Part shown: positions 1-6,140 of the stretch, piece after piece
Layout of the letters: every line of letters starts with the position of its first letter
Position numbering within the stretch: position 1 is the first letter of the stretch
Assembly: GCA_023416415.1 (NCBI GenBank)
Contig: JAEZHR010000165.1
Location: forward strand, 1 to 8,391
DNA: 8,391 nucleotides
Reading direction: 5' to 3'
Source of the DNA: Pseudomonadota bacterium
GTDB lineage: Bacteria > Pseudomonadota > Gammaproteobacteria > Burkholderiales > Burkholderiaceae_D
Program-made: the position numbers and the translations under genes
Notes under the pieces: model-generated
Told to the model about the DNA's origin: nothing
The model's input: only the letters and a program-made list of their open reading frames with translations
The model's database searches: none

Positions 1-927
1 GGCGTACACGGCCCAGGCGGCGAAGGGCCAGGCCGGCCAGGTGAACCAGATGCTGTTCTTGGCCAGGTAGGCCAATGATTTCAACGATGGCAGTCCGAGC
101 TGGCTGGCATTCCATGCAAGCCAGGCATCGAATCCTGCCATGGCTTCGGAGCCGGTCGCATGCGCAACGAGTGGCCAGGGGAGGATCACCAGCAAAGCCG
201 TCGGCAATGACACGGTCAGCAGCCAGACGAGCAGGCGCGGGCGGCGCAGAGCAGCGAGTGCACAGATGCCCAGCCACAGGCCGAGCGGCACGACCCATCC
301 GCGCGCCAGCGTCATCAGGCCCAGCGAAAGCCCGAGCAGAAACGTATAGCGCAATACGTTGCCGTCCAGCAGGCGCGTCGTTGAGTACAGCGCAAAGGCG
401 ACCAGCGCGACCTGCAAGCCCTCGGCGTTCGTACTGTGCGCGTGCGACAGCAGACCGAGACAGCCGAGATAGATCAGGAGCGCGCCGTCGGCCAGCGTGC
501 GGCCGTAGTCGCTCGGGCGCGGCTGACCACCGAAGGCCAGCTGCATGGGTTGGGCCTCGGGGCGACGCCCTAGCTGATAAGCCGTATACCAGACCGCAGC
601 GGCCGACAGCACGAAGAAGGCGAGGGCTGCCACGCGGCTGGCGAGAATGTCTCCGAGCACAGGACCGAGGAGGCCGACCAGCAGCGCCCCGATCCAATAG
701 GCAAGCGGGCCCTTGTCTGCACTGGGCATGCGCGCGAGATTCGGAGCAAGCCAGTCCGTGAGCCCGCCTTCGGCCATGGTCCAGATGATGCCGAAGCTGG
801 TGGCATCGACGGTCTTCCACGGATCGCGCGCGATCAGGCCGGGGAGGATGTAGAAGGCGCACAGCAGGAGCAGCAGCCAGCGCGGAAGGGCACGGGTGGC
901 GGCGGCGGGCAGGCGGACAGGCTTCAT
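1..927 (-). CDS. ArnT-like / GT39-family membrane glycosyltransferase, C-terminal part beyond the window
   Basis: Open frame of 309 codons with no stop before the window edge, so the protein is partial. It reads as an integral inner-membrane protein: a hydrophobic helix at about residues 17-32, then further hydrophobic segments near 75-92, 95-118, 147-160, 192-205, 211-227 and 232-253. The first periplasmic loop carries RDPWK (34-38) with Asp35 and Asp41, and a second motif DKGPLAYW is at 71-78. In the ArnT/PMT-type family these loops hold the acidic catalytic residues and the family-typical K-P-L segment. Such enzymes transfer a sugar from a polyprenyl-phosphate donor to a lipid or protein acceptor on the periplasmic side; the substrate cannot be told here. 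The start ATG is the first after an in-frame stop (TAG at 955-957); no strong ribosome binding site is visible. A terminator separates it from rpmE2. I saw no clear promoter of its own. Confidence 0.8.
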   Translation of the reverse strand, partial: MKPVRLPAAATRALPRWLLLLLCAFYILPGLIARDPWKTVDATSFGIIWTMAEGGLTDWLAPNLARMPSADKGPLAYWIGALLVGLLGPVLGDILASRVAALAFFVLSAAAVWYTAYQLGRRPEAQPMQLAFGGQPRPSDYGRTLADGALLIYLGCLGLLSHAHSTNAEGLQVALVAFALYSTTRLLDGNVLRYTFLLGLSLGLMTLARGWVVPLGLWLGICALAALRRPRLLVWLLTVSLPTALLVILPWPLVAHATGSEAMAGFDAWLAWNASQLGLPSLKSLAYLAKNSIWFTWPAWPFAAWAVYA

Positions 928-979
928 CTGGAAGAGTGTTTCTTGTTCAGCCGGCTATTGTGCCGGAAAAGATGGATGG

Positions 980-998
980 GCTGCTTCCGGGAGGCAGC
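980..998 (-). other. Inverted repeat downstream of the rpmE2 terminator
   Basis: A short imperfect inverted repeat: GCTGCTTCC pairs with GGAGGCAGC (one G-T pair). The central bases must stay unpaired as the loop. It lies just beyond the T-run of the rpmE2 terminator in the transcript direction and has no T-run of its own. It may add to 3' end stability or be incidental. It precedes the glycosyltransferase gene. Confidence 0.3.
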
Positions 999-1000
999 AA

Positions 1001-1027
1001 ACAAAAAAGGCAGCCGTGGCTGCCTTT
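1001..1027 (-). terminator. Rho-independent terminator after rpmE2
   Basis: Read on the minus strand, AAAGGCAGC pairs with GCTGCCTTT around a 4-base loop (about 1006-1027). A T-rich run, TTTTTTGTTT, follows at 1008-1000, sharing its first bases with the stem. It starts about 19 bases after the rpmE2 stop codon. Nine-base stem, tight loop and T-run are the classical form. It should end most rpmE2 transcripts before the glycosyltransferase gene. Confidence 0.85.
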
Positions 1028-1045
1028 CTTGCGGTGCGGGGAATA

Positions 1046-1309
1046 TCAGCCTGCGCTGACCTTCGAGCCGCGGTTGCCGAATTTCTGGCGGAATTTTTCC
1101 ACGCGGCCGGCGGTGTCGACGATCTTGTGCTGACCGGTGTAGAACGGATGGGATTCAGCCGTCACTTCAACCTTGACCAACGGATATTCCTTGCCGTCGA
1201 TCGTGATCCGGTCCCGGGTCTGGACCGTGGAACGGGTGATGAACTTGAAGTCGTTGGACATGTCCTGGAACACGACTTCGCGGTAATCGGGGTGAATGCC
1301 TTCTTTCAT
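1046..1309 (-). CDS. rpmE2: 50S ribosomal protein L31, type B (zinc-independent)
   Basis: An 87-residue protein, the usual length for type-B L31. It begins MKEGIHPDYREVVF and carries the typical central block STVQT (27-31), SHPFYTG (53-59) and VDTAGRVEKF (64-73). It has no cysteine, so it lacks the zinc-binding Cys set of type-A L31; this is the C-minus form. L31 sits on the large subunit and helps bridge it to the small subunit. The frame is open 12 codons further upstream, but the start at 1309 matches the family N-terminus and has the ribosome binding sequence GAGGAAG (1312-1318) four to five bases before it. It has its own candidate -10 and a terminator, so it is probably mainly its own transcript, downstream of rho. 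Some bacteria use Cys-less L31 as a zinc-sparing paralog; whether a Cys-containing copy exists elsewhere cannot be seen. Confidence 0.97.
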   Translation of the reverse strand: MKEGIHPDYREVVFQDMSNDFKFITRSTVQTRDRITIDGKEYPLVKVEVTAESHPFYTGQHKIVDTAGRVEKFRQKFGNRGSKVSAG

Positions 1310-1311
1310 TT

Positions 1312-1318
1312 CTTCCTC
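1312..1318 (-). promoter_or_regulatory. Ribosome binding site deciding the rpmE2 start
   Basis: On the minus strand the sequence is GAGGAAG, then AA, then ATG. It supports the start at 1309 over an in-frame ATG 36 bases upstream at 1345, which would add 12 residues foreign to the L31 family. Confidence 0.8.
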
Positions 1319-1409
1319 TGGATCAGTTTGGTAGCCAATCGGCACTTCGTCGGTCCATGCTGCCTCGCGACCCGATTGCCAATCACTTGCCGGTGGGTGA
1401 AAACGCGCG

Positions 1410-1415
1410 ATTATA
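1410..1415 (-). promoter_or_regulatory. Candidate -10 element of an rpmE2 promoter
   Basis: A perfect TATAAT on the minus strand, about 36 bases after the rho stop codon and 100 bases before the rpmE2 start. The bases read TGTTATATAAT, so a TG-extended -10 (TGTTATATA) is also possible. No good -35 is seen at 16-18 bp spacing; that position falls in a tandem 9-bp repeat. The implied leader is about 95 bases, long enough for regulation, but I see no recognised L31 operator. Confidence 0.6.
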
Positions 1416-1419
1416 TAAC

Positions 1420-1437
1420 AAAATCAGCAAAATCAGC
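1420..1437. repeat. Tandem 9-bp direct repeat (AAAATCAGC x2)
   Basis: Two adjacent perfect copies at 1420-1428 and 1429-1437, between the rho stop and the rpmE2 -10. On the minus strand they read GCTGATTTT twice, covering the expected -35 region. It may be a simple slippage duplication, or may place a factor next to the promoter. Confidence 0.75.
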
Positions 1438-1451
1438 GGCTTGCGAGAGGA

Positions 1452-2717
1452 TTAGCCCCCACCGCGGCGCATCATCTCGAAGAACTCGGCATTGGTCTTC
1501 GTCGCCTTCATCTTGTCGAGGATGAATTCCATTGCCTCGATCTCGTCCATGCCGTACAGCAACTTGCGCAGGATCCAGATCTTTTGCAACTGGTCCGGCT
1601 TGATCAGCAGTTCCTCACGGCGGGTGCCGGACTTGTTCAGGTTGATCGCTGGATAGACGCGCTTCTCGGCCAAGCGACGCTCCAGATGCACTTCCATGTT
1701 GCCGGTGCCCTTGAATTCTTCGTAGATCACGTCGTCCATGCGGCTGCCGGTTTCGATCAGCGCGGTTGCGATGATGGTCAGCGAGCCGCCTTCTTCGACA
1801 TTGCGCGCCGCACCGAAGAATCGCTTCGGGCGCTGCAGGGCGTTGGCATCGACGCCACCCGTCAGCACCTTGCCCGAGGCCGGGATCACGGTGTTGTAGG
1901 CGCGTGCAAGACGGGTGATCGAGTCGAGAAGAATCACGACGTCGCGCTTCATCTCGACCAAGCGCTTGGCTTTCTCCAGCACCATTTCGGCGACCTGCAC
2001 GTGACGCGTGGCCGGTTCGTCGAAGGTGGAGGCGACGACTTCGCCGCGCACCGAGCGCTGCATTTCGGTCACTTCTTCCGGACGTTCGTCGATCAGCAGC
2101 ACGATCAACGTGGTGTCGGGATGGTTGGCCGTGATCGAATGAGCGATGTGCTGCAGCATCACGGTCTTGCCGGACTTCGGCGAGGCAACCAGCAGGCCGC
2201 GCTGGCCCTTGCCGATCGGCGCGATCATGTCGATGATGCGCCCGGTGATGTTTTCTTCGCCGCGCATCTCGCGTTCGAGGTGCAGCAGCTTGTTCGGGTG
2301 CAGCGGAGTAAGGTTCTCGAACAGGATGCGGTGTTTGGACGCTTCCGGCGGTTCGCCGTTGACCTTGTCCACTTTCACCAGTGCGAAATAGCGCTCGCCA
2401 TCCTTCGGGGTGCGTACCTCGCCTTCGATCGAGTCGCCCGTATGCAGGTTGAAGCGGCGGATCTGGGACGGTGAAATGTAGATGTCGTCAGTCGAGGCCA
2501 TGTAGCTGGCATCCGGCGAGCGCAGGAAGCCGAAGCCATCGGGCAGGACTTCGAGGGCGCCGTCGCCGAAGATCTGCTCGCCGGCTTTGGCGCGCTTCTT
2601 CAGAATTGCGAACATCAGCTCCTGCTTGCGCAGGCGTGCCGCGTTTTCGATTTCGAGGCTGATCGCCATCTCCAGCAGGGCGGAGACGTGGAGCTGCTTC
2701 AGTTCAGATAGGTGCAT
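1452..2717 (-). CDS. rho: Transcription termination factor Rho
   Basis: A 421-residue protein, against 419 in E. coli, alignable from the first residue. Rho is a ring-shaped hexameric RNA-dependent ATPase that loads on C-rich nascent RNA and stops RNA polymerase. Visible parts: N-terminal helical domain (1-47); RNA-binding cold-shock-like domain with DGFGFLR (60-66) and YFALVKV (110-116); ATPase core with P-loop ASPKSGKT (178-185, Lys184), catalytic Glu211 in LLIDERPEE, Walker B ILLDS with Asp265, Q-loop ASGKVLTGGVD (280-290, Lys283) and arginine finger Arg366. Residues tied to bicyclomycin binding in E. coli (Lys181, Arg212, Ser266, Arg269, Gly337) are all present, so the drug site looks intact. 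The end, MMRRGGG, resembles betaproteobacterial Rho as I recall it. It lies downstream of trxA with a 14-base overlap of reading frames. The start has no strong ribosome binding site. Confidence 0.99.
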   Translation of the reverse strand: MHLSELKQLHVSALLEMAISLEIENAARLRKQELMFAILKKRAKAGEQIFGDGALEVLPDGFGFLRSPDASYMASTDDIYISPSQIRRFNLHTGDSIEGEVRTPKDGERYFALVKVDKVNGEPPEASKHRILFENLTPLHPNKLLHLEREMRGEENITGRIIDMIAPIGKGQRGLLVASPKSGKTVMLQHIAHSITANHPDTTLIVLLIDERPEEVTEMQRSVRGEVVASTFDEPATRHVQVAEMVLEKAKRLVEMKRDVVILLDSITRLARAYNTVIPASGKVLTGGVDANALQRPKRFFGAARNVEEGGSLTIIATALIETGSRMDDVIYEEFKGTGNMEVHLERRLAEKRVYPAINLNKSGTRREELLIKPDQLQKIWILRKLLYGMDEIEAMEFILDKMKATKTNAEFFEMMRRGGG

Positions 2718-3171
2718 ATCGGGTGTCCCGGGACGGGAAAAACAAAGGTGGGGGAGGGAACTGCGAGGAGTTGCAGGAGTTGCAGAGAATTTGCTGAACT
2801 ATTGCGCCGGCGGCGGTGCGGGCGTACCGCCGCGCGGGATGCAATAAGATGTTTCTGTCGATGAAGGCGGTCAGCTGGCCCTTCGCCATCGCGCCGACCT
2901 TCTGCGCGGCCGGCACGCCGTTCTTGAACAGAATCAGCGTCGGGATGCCGCGAATGCCGAACTTGGCGGGAATGACCTGGTTGGCGTCAACGTCCATCTT
3001 GGCGACCTGTACCTTGCCGTCGTATTCCTTCGCGACTTCCTCGAGAATGGGAGCGATCATCTTGCAGGGACCGCACCATTCCGCCCAGAAATCGACCAAC
3101 ACGGGCTTGTCGGACTTCAGCACGTCCGAATCGAAGGATGCATCTGTGATGTATTTGATGTTTTCGCTCAT
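2704..3171 (-). CDS. trxA: Thioredoxin 1 with an unusual C-terminal extension
   Basis: Residues 1-108 are a standard thioredoxin: a cytoplasmic dithiol reductant for ribonucleotide reductase, peroxiredoxins and others. It has the active site WCGPC (32-36, redox Cys33 and Cys36), buried Asp27, cis-Pro77 in GIPT and the late motif GAMAKGQLTAFID (93-105). The start at 3171 is set by GAGGAAA four bases upstream and by family length; the frame is open further up to an ATG at 3306, which I reject. Odd point: family members stop near residue 108, here after about RNI, but the frame continues to residue 155, through CNSCNS and FPPPPLFF, ending at TGA 2704-2706 inside rho. Residue 109 is TTA, one base from TAA. 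Rare-looking codons AGA106, TTA109 and ATA124 lie at the junction. A one-base slip would instead end at TAG 2799-2801, giving a tail PAPPPAQ. The core call is certain; the true C-terminus is not. Confidence 0.95.
   Translation of the reverse strand: MSENIKYITDASFDSDVLKSDKPVLVDFWAEWCGPCKMIAPILEEVAKEYDGKVQVAKMDVDANQVIPAKFGIRGIPTLILFKNGVPAAQKVGAMAKGQLTAFIDRNILLHPARRYARTAAGAIVQQILCNSCNSSQFPPPPLFFPSRDTRYAPI
2725..2734. repeat. Perfect 10-bp palindrome before the rho start
   Basis: GTCCCGGGAC, ending 7 bases upstream of the rho ATG. In the minus-strand RNA a small hairpin CCCG-TCC-CGGG can form here and would pair the only purine-rich bases (GGGA) near the start. It could limit ribosome access to rho, or be chance in GC-rich DNA. 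Confidence 0.45.
2731..2800 (-). promoter_or_regulatory. C-rich, G-poor leader of rho, candidate rut site for autoregulation
   Basis: Counted by eye, the minus-strand RNA of these 70 bases has about 29 C (41%) and 8 G (11%), a strong C over G skew. It contains many pyrimidine-C steps, such as CTCTGCAACTCC and TTCCCTCCCCCACC. Rho binds such unstructured C-rich, G-poor RNA. In E. coli rho is known to lower its own expression by termination in its leader. The role here is inferred. The stretch is also open in the trxA frame, so ribosomes might cover it. Confidence 0.5.
2767..2784. repeat. Tandem 9-bp direct repeat (GGAGTTGCA x2)
   Basis: Two adjacent perfect copies at 2767-2775 and 2776-2784 between the thioredoxin core and rho. 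On the minus strand they read TGCAACTCC twice, inside the C-rich candidate rut stretch. In the extended trxA frame they encode Cys-Asn-Ser twice. A 9-bp unit keeps the frame. Confidence 0.8.
2810..2833 (-). other. GC-rich hairpin in the trxA-rho junction
   Basis: GCGGCGGT (2810-2817) pairs exactly with ACCGCCGC (2826-2833). Two more inner pairs, one of them G-U, can leave a 4-base loop. It starts about 12 bases after the expected trxA end (near 2845-2847). No T-run follows, so it is not a classic terminator; it could be a 3' processing or stability stem for trxA mRNA. Confidence 0.55.
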
Positions 3172-3175
3172 GGTT

Positions 3176-3180
3176 TCCTC
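3176..3180 (-). promoter_or_regulatory. Ribosome binding site deciding the trxA start
   Basis: The minus strand reads GAGGAAACC directly before ATG at 3171. It fits a start at the family N-terminus MSENIKYI and argues against the upstream in-frame ATG at 3306. Confidence 0.85.
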
Positions 3181-3350
3181 GGAAAGAGGGGGGTAAAAGA
3201 ATTCGTTCTTGTTGCCGGGCCTTGCCGTGCTTCCGGGATGCGGTTGCGTGTCTGGGACAGTTTCAGACTGCCATCGGGCAAGTGGGAACGTCGTGCGCGG
3301 ATTCAAGCGGTCGGCTGCGGCAAGACGTGGATCGGCGGGAATTTGGGAAG

Positions 3351-3380
3351 ATCATACCCGAATTCATCCGAAAGTGTAGT
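3351..3380 (-). promoter_or_regulatory. Candidate trxA promoter
   Basis: On the minus strand the -10 is TATGAT (3351-3356, five of six consensus bases) and the -35 is ACTACA (3375-3380, three of six), 18 bp apart. The start of transcription would be near 3344, giving a leader of about 170 bases before trxA. The leader holds no stem or riboswitch that I recognise. No convincing separate rho promoter is visible downstream, so rho may depend on this one. Confidence 0.4.
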
Positions 3381-3435
3381 GCACTTCCCGATTTTTTGCC
3401 GGGGATCAGAATGGCGCGGGCCGGGCTCGCTGCGC

Positions 3436-3441
3436 TATAGT
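3436..3441 (+). promoter_or_regulatory. Candidate -10 element for the addB-addA pair
   Basis: TATAGT (five of six consensus bases) lies 26 bases before the addB-like ATG. The bases at the -35 position (around 3412-3418, TGGCGCG) match poorly. It would start an RNA near 3448 with a leader of about 20 bases. It is back to back with the candidate trxA promoter, so the intergenic region is divergent. Confidence 0.35.
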
Positions 3442-3467
3442 CTGCCGGGTCACGAAGCGCTTTTGCC

Positions 3468-6140
3468 ATGCTGCACAAACCTCTGCTTATTCCTCCCGGC
3501 CCGGATTTCTGGCCGGCTGTCGCCGCCGCGCTGCAAGACGTGGTGCGCTTTCCAGGCGTTGCCCGGTCCGGTCCCGACATGTCCGGCCTGCGCGTGCTCG
3601 TGCCAGGCGTTGCGCACATCCAGCCCTTGCGGCGCGCGCTGATCGATCTCCAGCCTGGCGCCTTCCTTCCGCCGCGCATCAGTACGCTTTCCTCATGGCT
3701 TGCGCTGCAGGCACCTGCTCCTGCCGGCAATTCCGAGAGCGCACGCATGATGGCGCTCTATGCCGAGCTGCGTCAGCACGCCTGGCTGAAGAAGCTGTTC
3801 GCTGCGCGTCGCAACACGGACTTGCTCCCGTTGGCCCAGACGCTGATAACGCTGTTCGACGAATTGAGCGCCGCGCTGCTGCCGCAGCTGCAGGCCGACC
3901 CCGAGGGCGCGGAAGCCCGCTGGCAGGCGGCGCTGGAACAGTTGTCGCCGCCGGCGCGCAATCTGCTGTCGGAGGAGGCACAGCTGGTGTGGACGTTATG
4001 GAAGAGTCAGCTCGACGCCAGCGACCCGGGTGCATTGCGTCTGAATGCGCTGCGCGCTCTGGCGCAGACGGCGCAGGGGCCGCTGGTATGGATAGGCGTG
4101 CACGAGCCGGACGGGTTGCAGCGCGAATTCCTGCGCGTCTATGGAGAGCGCCAGGACGTGCAGCCCATCGTGCTCGACTGGGGCGCGCCCGCCTTGGCGC
4201 CTGCATTCTCGGCGGCCTGGCCGGAGATCGTGGAAGGCGACGTAGCACGCGAGGCGAACGAATTGCCCTGTGCGCTGGCCCTGTACCGCGCGGCAAGCAT
4301 GGAGGACGAGGCGCGAGCGGGCGCACAGACCGTGCTCGACTGGCTCAAGCAGGGCTGCGAGTCGGTCGCCATCATTGCGCAGGACCGTGTCGTGGCGCGA
4401 CGCATGCGCGCACTGCTCGAACGTGCCCAGGTTTTCGTGGCGGACGAGACCGGCTGGAAATTGTCGACCACGCGCTCGGCCACGGCGCTTGTCTCGCTGC
4501 TGGAGGCCGCAGCCACGCGCGGCGAGACAGCGACCCTGCTGGATCTGCTGAAGTCGCCGTTTGCCTTTGCCCATGATCCCGAGCGCACCGAGCGCCTGAT
4601 GGAGATAGAGCATGCGCTGCGCCGCGAAAACGTGCTGGGCGGCTGGGAGCATGCGTTGGCCGCGCTGCGTGCCCATCCTCCGGCGCAGGCCGTGGTCAAG
4701 GCGGTGGCCGACGAGGCCGCGCGCCTTTCCGGTCGCAAGACGCTCTCGCGCTGGGCCGAAGCCACGCTGCTGGCACTGGATGCGCTCGGCATGCGCAGTG
4801 CCTTGCAAGGCGATCATGCCGGACGCCAGGTGACGGCGCTGCTCGACCTGCTGGCCTTCGGTGAAGAGGATGCCAAGCAGGAATTCTCGTTTTCCGAGTG
4901 GCGTGCCTTCCTCAGCCTGCATCTGGAAAGCACGCCCTTCGTTCCTGTCGTCGCTGAGCGCCGCGTTGTGATGCTGCAGCTGGCTGGTGCGCCGTTGCGT
5001 TGTTTCGACGCGGTGCTGATGGTCGGTGCCGATGCCGATCACCTGCCTTCGCGCCCGAACGAGACGCTGTTCTTCGCCAGCGCCGTGCGGCGCGAACTGG
5101 GACTGGCCACACGCGAACAGCGCCAGTGCACGCAACTGCGCGAGTTTGCCGAGCTGCTTTCGGCCAATCCACGCGTGGTGCTGTCCTGGCAGGCCCAGCG
5201 CAATGGCGAACCCAACGCACCAAGTGTCTGGCTGCAGCGCCTTGAGCTTGCCCGCGCGCAGGCCGGACTGCCGCCGCTGCCGCCGCATGCATTCATGCTC
5301 GCCAAGCGCTCGCTGCAGCCGATGCGGCCGGCCATGCCTGCGCCAAGCGCACCGCAACTTCTGCCGACGACATTGTCGGCCAGTGGCTACAACAGCCTGG
5401 TCGCGTGTCCTTACCAGTTCTTCGCAACGCGCATGCTGCGCCTTGCGGGCCTGGACGAATTGTCGGATATGCCGGAGAAGCACGACTACGGCGAGTGGCT
5501 GCATGCCATCCTGAATACCTATCATGAGGCCGTGCGCGACCGGGCCACGCCGCTGTCCGAACGCGCTGCGCTGCTGGCGGAGATTTCGCAGCAGGTCTTT
5601 GGCGAGGCGCTGGAGCGCAGTGGGGCCGCACTGGCCTGGTACGCGCGCTGGCAGAAGGTCATGCCGGCCTATCTCGATTGGTCCAACGAGCGCGAGGCTC
5701 AGGGCTGGCGCTTTCTGCAGGGCGAGGAATTGCGCGAGGTGCAGCTCGCCTGGGAGGGGGGGCAGGTTATGCTGCGCGGTCGCATCGACCGTATCGATGA
5801 AAACGAGGCAGGCGAACGCGCCGTCCTCGACTACAAGACGAAGAATGCGAGCGCATTGCGTACGCGTCTGAAGGAAGGCGAGGACCAGCAGCTGGCCTTC
5901 TACGGCCTGCTGTCGGATCGTCCGGCGCAGCATGCGCACTATGTGGCGCTGGAGGCCAGCGCCGACAAGACCGGCGACGCTGCTGCGACAGACTTCGCGC
6001 AGTGGCAGGAGCGTCTGCGTACTCAGTTGACCGGCAGCCTTGTCGCCATCGCCGATGGCGCGCCGCTGCCGGCCATTGGCATCGAAAAGACCTGTGCGTG
6101 GTGTGAAGTGCGCGGCTTGTGCCGCAAGGGAGCATGGTGA
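3468..6140 (+). CDS. addB: AddB-type PD-(D/E)XK nuclease with iron-sulfur cluster (double-strand break repair)
   Basis: An 890-residue protein. The C-terminal third is a RecB/AddB-type nuclease: Cys647 in ACPYQFF, His679 in GEWLH, GRIDRID (771-777), catalytic VLDYKT with Asp788 and Lys790, QQLAFY (807-812), and a closing Cys876-x2-Cys879-x5-Cys885. Cys647 with these three forms the known 4Fe-4S pattern that staples this nuclease fold. The N-terminal part begins LIPPGPDFWPA and resembles a helicase domain that has lost its ATPase: there is no GxxGxGKT P-loop. A remnant of a late helicase motif is seen at 499-528 (VVMLQLAGAPLRCFD to DHLPS). In AddAB enzymes AddB supplies one nuclease and reads the recombination hotspot, and AddA drives unwinding. 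It overlaps the following helicase gene by one base. No strong ribosome binding site precedes the ATG. A divergent RecB-like nuclease subunit is the alternative name. Confidence 0.85.
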   Translation: MLHKPLLIPPGPDFWPAVAAALQDVVRFPGVARSGPDMSGLRVLVPGVAHIQPLRRALIDLQPGAFLPPRISTLSSWLALQAPAPAGNSESARMMALYAELRQHAWLKKLFAARRNTDLLPLAQTLITLFDELSAALLPQLQADPEGAEARWQAALEQLSPPARNLLSEEAQLVWTLWKSQLDASDPGALRLNALRALAQTAQGPLVWIGVHEPDGLQREFLRVYGERQDVQPIVLDWGAPALAPAFSAAWPEIVEGDVAREANELPCALALYRAASMEDEARAGAQTVLDWLKQGCESVAIIAQDRVVARRMRALLERAQVFVADETGWKLSTTRSATALVSLLEAAATRGETATLLDLLKSPFAFAHDPERTERLMEIEHALRRENVLGGWEHALAALRAHPPAQAVVKAVADEAARLSGRKTLSRWAEATLLALDALGMRSALQGDHAGRQVTALLDLLAFGEEDAKQEFSFSEWRAFLSLHLESTPFVPVVAERRVVMLQLAGAPLRCFDAVLMVGADADHLPSRPNETLFFASAVRRELGLATREQRQCTQLREFAELLSANPRVVLSWQAQRNGEPNAPSVWLQRLELARAQAGLPPLPPHAFMLAKRSLQPMRPAMPAPSAPQLLPTTLSASGYNSLVACPYQFFATRMLRLAGLDELSDMPEKHDYGEWLHAILNTYHEAVRDRATPLSERAALLAEISQQVFGEALERSGAALAWYARWQKVMPAYLDWSNEREAQGWRFLQGEELREVQLAWEGGQVMLRGRIDRIDENEAGERAVLDYKTKNASALRTRLKEGEDQQLAFYGLLSDRPAQHAHYVALEASADKTGDAAATDFAQWQERLRTQLTGSLVAIADGAPLPAIGIEKTCAWCEVRGLCRKGAW
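6126..6132 (+). promoter_or_regulatory. Ribosome binding site of the addA-like gene inside the addB end
   Basis: AAGGGAG lies 7 bases before ATG 6140. In-frame ATG (6134) and GTG (6137) codons also exist, but 6134 is only one base from this site, so 6140 is preferred. The stop and start share one base (TGATG), which suggests coupled translation. Confidence 0.65.

Noticed and set aside
75..761. 228-codon plus-strand frame and a minus-strand frame at 570-806
   Set aside because: Both overlap the glycosyltransferase frame, which is open without a break from 927 to 1 and has family motifs and membrane segments. The other products are Arg/Ala/Ser-rich.
951..966. CCGGC / GCCGG hairpin just upstream of the glycosyltransferase, overlapping a CACAAT-like -10
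   Set aside because: Five-base stem, no T-run, and no matching -35; too weak to call a promoter or terminator.
1584..2474. 296-codon open frame on the plus strand, opposite rho
   Set aside because: Shadow of the conserved rho codons; no start context or motif.
3250..3268. Inverted repeat GTCTG / CAGAC as a possible operator or terminator
   Set aside because: Only 5 bp with a 9-base loop and no T-run; expected by chance in this length.
3172..3306. N-terminal extension of thioredoxin by 45 residues
   Set aside because: No thioredoxin similarity; the ribosome binding site GAGGAAA sits directly before the family start at 3171.
3996..5939. 647-codon open frame on the minus strand, opposite the AddB-like gene
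   Set aside because: Its product is rich in Arg, Gln and His with no recognisable motif. The plus-strand frame has clear nuclease motifs. Long antisense frames are common opposite GC-rich genes.
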